NCBI RefSeq assembly: GCF_024494595.1 | Contig: NZ_JANHDI010000012.1 | Span: 1-64,000, forward strand | DNA length: 64,000 nucleotides | Reading direction: 5' to 3' | Origin: Halobellus rarus | GTDB taxonomy: Archaea; Halobacteriota; Halobacteria; Halobacteriales; Haloferacaceae | Shown: in pieces, positions 58,849 to 64,000 of the stretch | Layout of the letters: each line of letters begins with the position of its first letter | How positions within the stretch are numbered: position 1 is the stretch's first letter | Made by a program: the position numbers and the translations under genes | The notes under the pieces: generated by a model | What the model was told of the DNA's origin: nothing | The model's input: the letters and a program-made list of their open reading frames with translations, nothing else | Database searches by the model: none

Positions 58849-59862
58849 ATGGACGAGATGCCAGGAAACGGCCGCGTCGCAGCGTTCCGCGAATCGAACC
58901 CCGGAAGCGCGGTCGAACTCCCCTACGCGGGATTCGATACGTTCCTGAAGCGGGAAATCGCCGACGTCGAGGACGTCGCAGGTTCCGATGCCGCCGTGCT
59001 CGGCGTCCCGTACGACGGCGCAGTGAGCAACCGACCGGGGACGCGCTACGGGCCCAGAGCCCTCCGCCGGGCCAGCGGCTGGCTGGCGTACCTCTCGGGC
59101 TACAAGGGCGGGTTGACGAACGTCCGGACCGGCCGCGAGGTCGACTTCGGCGCGCTCGACCTGGTCGATTGCGGCGACGTCCCCGTCTTCCCGATGGACC
59201 GCGAGACGACCGCCGAATCCATCTCCGCACACGTCGCGACCGTCGCCGAGCAGAGCGTGATGCCGGTCCTCCTCGGCGGCGACCACTACTGCACGTTTCC
59301 GTCGTTCAGGGGGTTCGCCGAGGGGAGCGACCACGACACCGTCGGGCTCGTCCAGATCGACGCCCACACCGATACGGTCGCCGAGAGCGCCGTTCTCGGC
59401 GAGCACTTCCACGGGTCTTCGACCCACCACATCTCGGAATCTCCGCACACCGACTACGAACACGTCTCCCAGGTGGGAATCCGCGGTTACGAGTCGCCCG
59501 GCTTCTTCGAGTTCGTCGAGGAGAGCGGGCTGTCGGTCTTCACCGTCCGCGACGTCGAGAGGGACGGAATCGGGGCGGTCGTCGAAGCGGCGATCGACGA
59601 CGCCGCGGCCGACACCGACGCCGTCTACGTCACTTTCGACATCGACTCCGTTGACCCGTCGGTCGCACCCGGGACCGGGACTCCCGAACCCGGCGGACTG
59701 AGCGCGTCGCAGGCGCTGACCGTGATGGAGACGCTCGGACGACACGACTCGATCGGGGCCGTCGACCTGATGGAAGTCGCCCCGACGCTCGACCCGAGCG
59801 ACAACACCGCTCGACTGGGCGCGTACCTCTTGACGACGCTGCTCGAACAGCAGTTCGCGTAG
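58849..59862 (+). CDS. Agmatinase-family ureohydrolase
   Basis: 337 residues. The binuclear Mn (or Ni) site is complete: LGGDHYCTFP (GGDHx), QIDAHTDTV (DAHTD) and TFDIDSVDPSVAPGTGTPEPGG (as FDIDSVDPSVAPGTGTPEP). The loop HFHGSSTHHISES replaces the usual HGTxFRRA and GGDHY the usual GGDHS, so the substrate may not be agmatine. Guanidinobutyrate, guanidinopropionate or guanidine are alternatives in this family; each would give urea. The ATG at 58849, one base after the aminotransferase stop, is used; it encodes MDEMPGNGRVAAF. Confidence 0.88.
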   Translation: MDEMPGNGRVAAFRESNPGSAVELPYAGFDTFLKREIADVEDVAGSDAAVLGVPYDGAVSNRPGTRYGPRALRRASGWLAYLSGYKGGLTNVRTGREVDFGALDLVDCGDVPVFPMDRETTAESISAHVATVAEQSVMPVLLGGDHYCTFPSFRGFAEGSDHDTVGLVQIDAHTDTVAESAVLGEHFHGSSTHHISESPHTDYEHVSQVGIRGYESPGFFEFVEESGLSVFTVRDVERDGIGAVVEAAIDDAAADTDAVYVTFDIDSVDPSVAPGTGTPEPGGLSASQALTVMETLGRHDSIGAVDLMEVAPTLDPSDNTARLGAYLLTTLLEQQFA

Positions 59863-59924
59863 TCGGACGCATCCGCGGGGGCCCACGCGCGGGTTTTTAT
59901 GTGATGACGGGCCCACTCGCAGGT

Positions 59925-61961
59925 GTGCACGTCAGCGACCTCCCCGTCTCCGCGGCCGTCCGCGAGCACTACCGCGCGTCGGGGATCGAAGAGTTGTACC
60001 CGCCGCAGGCCGCCGCCGTCGAGGCCGGGATCACCGAGGGGGAGAACGTCGTCGCCGCGATCCCGACGGCGTCCGGAAAGACGCTGATCGCCGAGTTGGC
60101 GATGCTGACCGCCGACGGGCCGGCGCTGTACGCCGTTCCGCTCCGCGCGCTCGCCCGCGAGAAGTACGAGTCCTTCGCCGACCTCCCGGGGGTGAGCGTC
60201 GGCATCTCGACGGGGGACTTCGACTCGCCCGACGAGGAGCTCGGCGCGGAGGACGTCGTCGTCGCGACGGCCGAGAAGGTCGACTCCGCGATCAGGAACG
60301 GGGCCTCGTGGGTCGAAGACCTCGCCTGCGTCGTCGTCGACGAGGTCCACCTGCTCGGGCGGGAGCGCCGCGGCCCGACGCTCGAAGTCACGCTCGCGAC
60401 GCTGCAGCGGCGCGCGCCGGGCGTCCAGATCGTGGCGCTGTCGGCGACTGTCGACAACCCCGAGGACGTCGCGTCGTGGCTCGACGCCGAACTCGTCGAG
60501 TCGACGTGGCGGCCGGTGTCGCTGCGGACGGGGGTCTACGACGGCGACGACGTGACCTTCGACGACGGGTCGACGCTGGATGTGGACGTGAGCGACGCCG
60601 ACGAGGGAGACACCGACGGAGAGCGGGATACCGAGGCGACGGCCGCGCTGGTCGAGGGGTCGATCGACTCGGGCGGGCAGTGTCTCGCGTTCGTCCGCTC
60701 GCGCCGAGAGGCGGAGTCGCTGGCGATGCGACTCGCCGAGGACGACCTCGCTCCCGACGGCGACGCGGCGGCCGACCTCGCCGCCGAAATCCGCGACGTC
60801 GACGGGACCTCGACCGGTCATCGACTGGCCGAGGCCGCCGAATCGGGGGTCGGCTTTCACCACGCCGGCCTGGTCAACGAGCACCGCGCCCTCGTCGAGT
60901 CCGCGTTCCGCGAGCGGAACCTCGGCGTCATCTGTGCGACGCCGACGCTGGCGGCGGGGGTGAACGTCCCGGCGCGGCGCGTCGTCGTCCGCGACCTCGA
61001 ACGCTACACCGGCGAGGAGATGTCGAAGCTCCCGGTCCTGGAGGTGCACCAGATGTGCGGCCGCGCGGGGCGGCCGCACCTGGACCCCTACGGCGAGGCC
61101 GTCCTCGTCGGCGACGAACGCACGGCCGAGGACCTCTGGGACCGATACGTCGACGCCGGCCCCGAGGCCGTCGAGTCCCAGTTGGCCGCGCGGGAGGCCC
61201 TCCGTACCCACGTCCTCTCGGTCGTCGCCTCCGGATTCGCCGATTCGACGGCGAGTGTGCTCGACCTCCTCGACGCGACCTTCTTCGCCCACCAGTCGCC
61301 CGACGTCGACCTCTCGGGGCTGCTCGACACCGTCACGGGCGAACTCTCGGGGATGGAACTGCTCGACGTGGGCGAGGCCACCGCCGAGACCACCGACGCC
61401 GATACGGCGGCGACCGGAGACGGCTCGGACGCCCTCGCGGCGACGTCTCTCGGCGAGACAGTCTCCCGACAGTACGTCCGTCCCGAGACCGGCGCGCGTC
61501 TGATCGAGGGGATCCGAACGATCGAGGGGATGGCGGACGACGACGTCACGGCGCTGACAGCGCTGGGCGTCGTCTGCGCGACGCCGGACATGCGCGGGAC
61601 GTACCTGGGGAACCGCGAGCGAGCCGACGTCTACCGGTACGCCTCGCGACACGCCGCGGCGTTCACGACTGCGCCGGAGGAGGCCGACGACTTCGAGGCG
61701 TGGCTCTGTGCGGTCAAACTGGCGCGTCTCGTCTTCGAGTGGAGCGAGGGCGCGTCGATCGAGGCGCTCGTCGACCGGTACCGCGTCGGACCCGGAGACG
61801 TCGAATCGCACGTCGAGCGGACGGTCTGGCTCCTCGGAGCCGGCGACGCCCTCGCGGCGACGCTCGACGCCGACGTCGATGTCTTCGATCGGGTTCGGCG
61901 GCGACTCGTCGACTCGGCAGACGACACTCCCGGAGACGGCGTCGACCGGCAGCCGCGGTAG
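59925..61961 (+). CDS. Hel308-like superfamily 2 helicase
   Basis: 678 residues. Motifs are YPPQ (Q motif), PTASGKT (I), VVVDEVHLLG (II, DEVH), LSATVDN (III), CLAFVRSRREAE (IV), ATPTLAAGVN (V) and QMCGRAGRP (VI), a Ski2/Hel308 set. The C-terminal wedge and ratchet helices follow (from ~400). It is about 100 residues shorter than usual haloarchaeal Hel308, so it is probably a paralogue. Start: a TATA box (GTTTTTAT at 59892-59899) lies ~27 bases before GTG 59925, which gives the family start MHVSDLP. An ATG at 59904 lies too close to the TATA. Confidence 0.9.
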   Translation: MHVSDLPVSAAVREHYRASGIEELYPPQAAAVEAGITEGENVVAAIPTASGKTLIAELAMLTADGPALYAVPLRALAREKYESFADLPGVSVGISTGDFDSPDEELGAEDVVVATAEKVDSAIRNGASWVEDLACVVVDEVHLLGRERRGPTLEVTLATLQRRAPGVQIVALSATVDNPEDVASWLDAELVESTWRPVSLRTGVYDGDDVTFDDGSTLDVDVSDADEGDTDGERDTEATAALVEGSIDSGGQCLAFVRSRREAESLAMRLAEDDLAPDGDAAADLAAEIRDVDGTSTGHRLAEAAESGVGFHHAGLVNEHRALVESAFRERNLGVICATPTLAAGVNVPARRVVVRDLERYTGEEMSKLPVLEVHQMCGRAGRPHLDPYGEAVLVGDERTAEDLWDRYVDAGPEAVESQLAAREALRTHVLSVVASGFADSTASVLDLLDATFFAHQSPDVDLSGLLDTVTGELSGMELLDVGEATAETTDADTAATGDGSDALAATSLGETVSRQYVRPETGARLIEGIRTIEGMADDDVTALTALGVVCATPDMRGTYLGNRERADVYRYASRHAAAFTTAPEEADDFEAWLCAVKLARLVFEWSEGASIEALVDRYRVGPGDVESHVERTVWLLGAGDALAATLDADVDVFDRVRRRLVDSADDTPGDGVDRQPR

Positions 61962-62042
61962 CGTCCCCGGATGCGGCTCAGCGCTCGCCGGACGACCTCG
62001 GCCGCCGAACTTTATCAGCCTCGGGCGTGAATCGCGACGGGT

Positions 62043-63329
62043 ATGGCTGGAATCACCTACGAGGACTTCCTCGACCTGTCGTTCGACCCGGCCGACTCCG
62101 ATCTGGTCTGCACGTTCCGGATCGTCCCCGCCGACGGAATGGACGTCGAATCCGCGGCCTCCCGCGTCGCCTCCGAGTCGTCCAACGGGACCTGGGCGGC
62201 GCTCCCGACGGGCGAGGGGTTCACCGATATGCGGGCGATGGCGTTCGACATCGAAGCACTCGGCGGCGGTGCGGACGCAGACGGCGGCACCGACGCCGCC
62301 GAAATCAAAGTGGCCTACCCCGAGGGGCTGTTCGAGCCCGGGAGTATGCCCCAGATCCTCTCCTGTATCGCGGGAAACATTATGGGGATGAAGGCCGTCG
62401 ACACGATCCGACTGGTCGACTGCGAGTGGCCCGAGGGGGTCGCGACGTCGTTCGCGGGTCCGCAGTTCGGTTCGTCGGTGCGACAGGAGGTATTCGGGGC
62501 CGACGACCGGCCGATCCTCGCGACGGTCCCGAAGCCGAAAGTGGGTCTCTCGACCGAGCGGCACGCCGAGGTCGGCTACGAGGCCTGGACCGGCGGCGTC
62601 GACCTCCTGAAGGACGACGAGAACCTCACCGACCAGGAGTTCAACCCGTTCCACGACCGCCTCGTCGAGAGCCTCGCCGAGCGCGATGCGGCCGAAGACG
62701 AGACCGGCGAGCCGAAGTCGTACCTGATCAACGTCACCGCGGGGACCAACGAGATGCTCGAACGCGTCGACCAGGTCGCCGCCGAGGGCTGCGAGTACGT
62801 GATGGTCGACGTCATCACGACCGGCTGGGCCGCGGTCCAGACGGTTCGGGAGCGCTGCGAGGAACTGGGGCTGGCGATCCACGCCCACCGCGCGATGCAC
62901 GCCGCCTTCGACCGCCTGCCCCAACACGGCGTCTCGATGCGCGTGCTCGCGCAGATCTCCCGCCTCGTCGGCGTCGATCAGCTCCACACCGGGACGGCCG
63001 GGCTGGGAAAACTCGCGAACGAGGACACCGTCGGCATCAACGCGTGGCTCCGCGAGGATCTCTATGGACTCAACGACGTGCTCCCGGTCGCCTCCGGCGG
63101 TCTGCACCCCGGCCTCGTCCCGGATCTGCTGGACGCGACCGGCACGAACGTCTGCGTGCAGGCCGGCGGCGGCATCCACGGCCATCCCGACGGCACTCAC
63201 GAAGGCGCGAAGGCGCTGCGCGCGGCCGTCGACGCCTACGCCGAGGACCGATCGCTGGCGTCGAAGGCCGAGGAGAGCCCCGCGCTCCGAACGGCCATCG
63301 ACGAGTGGGGGACGGAGACGCCGCGGTAG
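62043..63329 (+). CDS. rbcL: Type III ribulose-bisphosphate carboxylase (RuBisCO)
   Basis: 428 residues. VPKPKVGLS (162-170) holds the catalytic Lys, and GGVDLLKDDENLTDQ the carbamylated Lys190 with Asp192 and Glu193. HAHRAMHAAF, TAGLGKLANED and SGGLHPGLVPDLL continue the active site. The loop after residue 70 is short and acidic. Type III enzymes act in archaeal AMP/nucleoside salvage, making 3-phosphoglycerate from RuBP. A TATA-like CTTTATCA lies ~27 bases before the ATG (leaderless). No ribose-1,5-bisphosphate isomerase or AMP phosphorylase gene adjoins. Confidence 0.95.
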   Translation: MAGITYEDFLDLSFDPADSDLVCTFRIVPADGMDVESAASRVASESSNGTWAALPTGEGFTDMRAMAFDIEALGGGADADGGTDAAEIKVAYPEGLFEPGSMPQILSCIAGNIMGMKAVDTIRLVDCEWPEGVATSFAGPQFGSSVRQEVFGADDRPILATVPKPKVGLSTERHAEVGYEAWTGGVDLLKDDENLTDQEFNPFHDRLVESLAERDAAEDETGEPKSYLINVTAGTNEMLERVDQVAAEGCEYVMVDVITTGWAAVQTVRERCEELGLAIHAHRAMHAAFDRLPQHGVSMRVLAQISRLVGVDQLHTGTAGLGKLANEDTVGINAWLREDLYGLNDVLPVASGGLHPGLVPDLLDATGTNVCVQAGGGIHGHPDGTHEGAKALRAAVDAYAEDRSLASKAEESPALRTAIDEWGTETPR

Positions 63330-63406
63330 GTCGGGGCGACTCGCGGCTCGCAGAGCGGTAACGCAGTGCGTCCCCGGACGCCCGCACACGGGATCTTGGG
63401 CCCGTA

Positions 63407-64000
63407 TCAGTCGGTGTCGGCTCCAACCGGCTCGTCCTCATGCCCGGTAGCCGCCGAGCCGGACCGGACGCGACTCCGATACGCCGCCGTCGCGGTCGCG
63501 AACGCGGCCGCGCCGGTCGTGTTGAGGACGAGGTCGACGATCGTGTCTTCCACGTAAAACTCCAGGGACCAGTTGTACCAGAACGTCTTGAAGAGGAACT
63601 CGTAGATCTCGAACCCCGCGCCGATGGCGAGGACGGCCGGGACGAGCCAGAGGGGCGATCGGAGCGTCGGCCCGCGGAACGTGAAGGCCAGCAACGCCGC
63701 CACCCCGAGACCGCCCATCGCGTGGGTCATCAGGTCCCACCAGGGCATCGTGGTGTAGACGTTGTAGTAGACGCCGCCGAAGTGCAGCCCGGAGACGACG
63801 GCCGACCAGACTGCGACCGCGACCCACGCGACAGTGAGGTGATCGCCGCGGGGGAGTTCGCTGCGGAGCCGCGACCCGAGGAACTTCGGCCACGACGGAA
63901 GCGACGCTTCGGGATAGCCCGACGTGCGCATCGTCGCCCACGTCGCGACGACCGTCAGGAGGAGGGAACCGACCCCGACGACGAGTTTCGGGGAGAGGTG
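63407..64000 (-). CDS. Polytopic membrane protein (5' end outside the window)
   Basis: The frame is open from the right edge of the window: before the ATG at 63931 it continues as LSPKLVVGVGSLLLTVVATWAT, a clear membrane span, so the gene starts beyond 64000. Visible spans include AVAVWSAVVSGLHFGG, MTHAMGGLGVAALLAFTF, WLVPAVLAIGAGFEIYEFL and VDLVLNTTGAAAFATA. The motif HAMGGLG-x(n)-FEIYEF with EDTIVDL resembles the DUF2238/YjdF-type membrane proteins. Function is unknown. It is convergent with rbcL (77 bases apart). Confidence 0.7.
   Translation of the reverse strand, partial: HLSPKLVVGVGSLLLTVVATWATMRTSGYPEASLPSWPKFLGSRLRSELPRGDHLTVAWVAVAVWSAVVSGLHFGGVYYNVYTTMPWWDLMTHAMGGLGVAALLAFTFRGPTLRSPLWLVPAVLAIGAGFEIYEFLFKTFWYNWSLEFYVEDTIVDLVLNTTGAAAFATATAAYRSRVRSGSAATGHEDEPVGADTD

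Noticed and set aside
60308-63361. Long + strand open frame in another phase across the helicase and rbcL
   Set aside because: The translation is almost entirely Arg/Gly/Pro/Ala low complexity, and the true genes are in the other phase.
59625-63389. Very long minus-strand open frame opposite the helicase and RuBisCO genes
   Set aside because: It is the antisense of well-recognised genes; long antisense frames are common at this GC content, and the translation is Arg/Val/Gly-rich without motifs.
1-64000. CRISPR arrays, rRNA genes, insertion sequences
   Set aside because: No regularly spaced repeats, rRNA-like stretches or transposase motifs were seen.

Overview
The window is from a haloarchaeon (class Halobacteria). 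The DNA is GC-rich, the proteins are strongly acidic, many genes carry a TATA box 25-30 bases before the start codon (leaderless mRNAs), and several families are haloarchaeal or archaeal: GHMP-type shikimate kinase, DUF357, type III RuBisCO, ADP-forming acetyl-CoA synthetase, ThiDN fusion, Nuo complex without NuoEFG and a Tat-exported halocyanin-like protein. I cannot name the species.

Layout. 1-6740 is the right end of an integrated element, probably a provirus. It has a truncated surface/membrane protein gene and two small membrane genes on +, converging on an overlapping minus-strand operon of zinc-finger, nuclease-like, DUF488-like and putative replication proteins. The element abuts the 3' end of tRNA-Arg(TCG). 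6816-8625 is a toxin-antitoxin islet: an AbrB/MazE-MazF pair and an RHH-RelE pair, each bounded by degraded copies of the last 32 bases of the neighbouring chorismate mutase gene. 8626-32525 is chromosomal core: aroQ-aroK, CbiX-DR2241, lactate dehydrogenase, cysS, trxB, MATE, BCCT and ZIP transporters, a histidine kinase, ADP-forming acetyl-CoA synthetase with a phosphotransacetylase-like partner, a halocyanin-like protein, CBS-ParB and RCK-DHH proteins. 33433-43825 is an 11-gene nuo operon. 43919-51787 holds purEK, an Agl23-type membrane protein, ribH with an aminotransferase, and thiDN-tenA.

52003-59862 is the most interesting part. An aldehyde:ferredoxin oxidoreductase gene is followed by a putative nitrogen-compound catabolic cluster: cyclase-family hydrolase, SSS symporter with a tiny membrane partner, NrpR-type regulator, class III aminotransferase and agmatinase-family ureohydrolase. 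Three sites of the form GGWA-N6-TWCC, matching the NrpR operator form known from methanogens, lie in the two promoter regions of this cluster. The working model is uptake of a guanidino or amide compound, release of urea or ammonia, transamination of the product, and repression by the NrpR-like protein when nitrogen is plentiful. 59925-64000 holds a Hel308-like helicase, type III RuBisCO and the 3' part of a membrane protein gene.

Other non-coding structure includes three copies of a palindromic intergenic repeat (18330, 32575, 33342), an exact TrmB-type site before the acetyl-CoA synthetase gene, and small tandem duplications in or at the end of coding genes.
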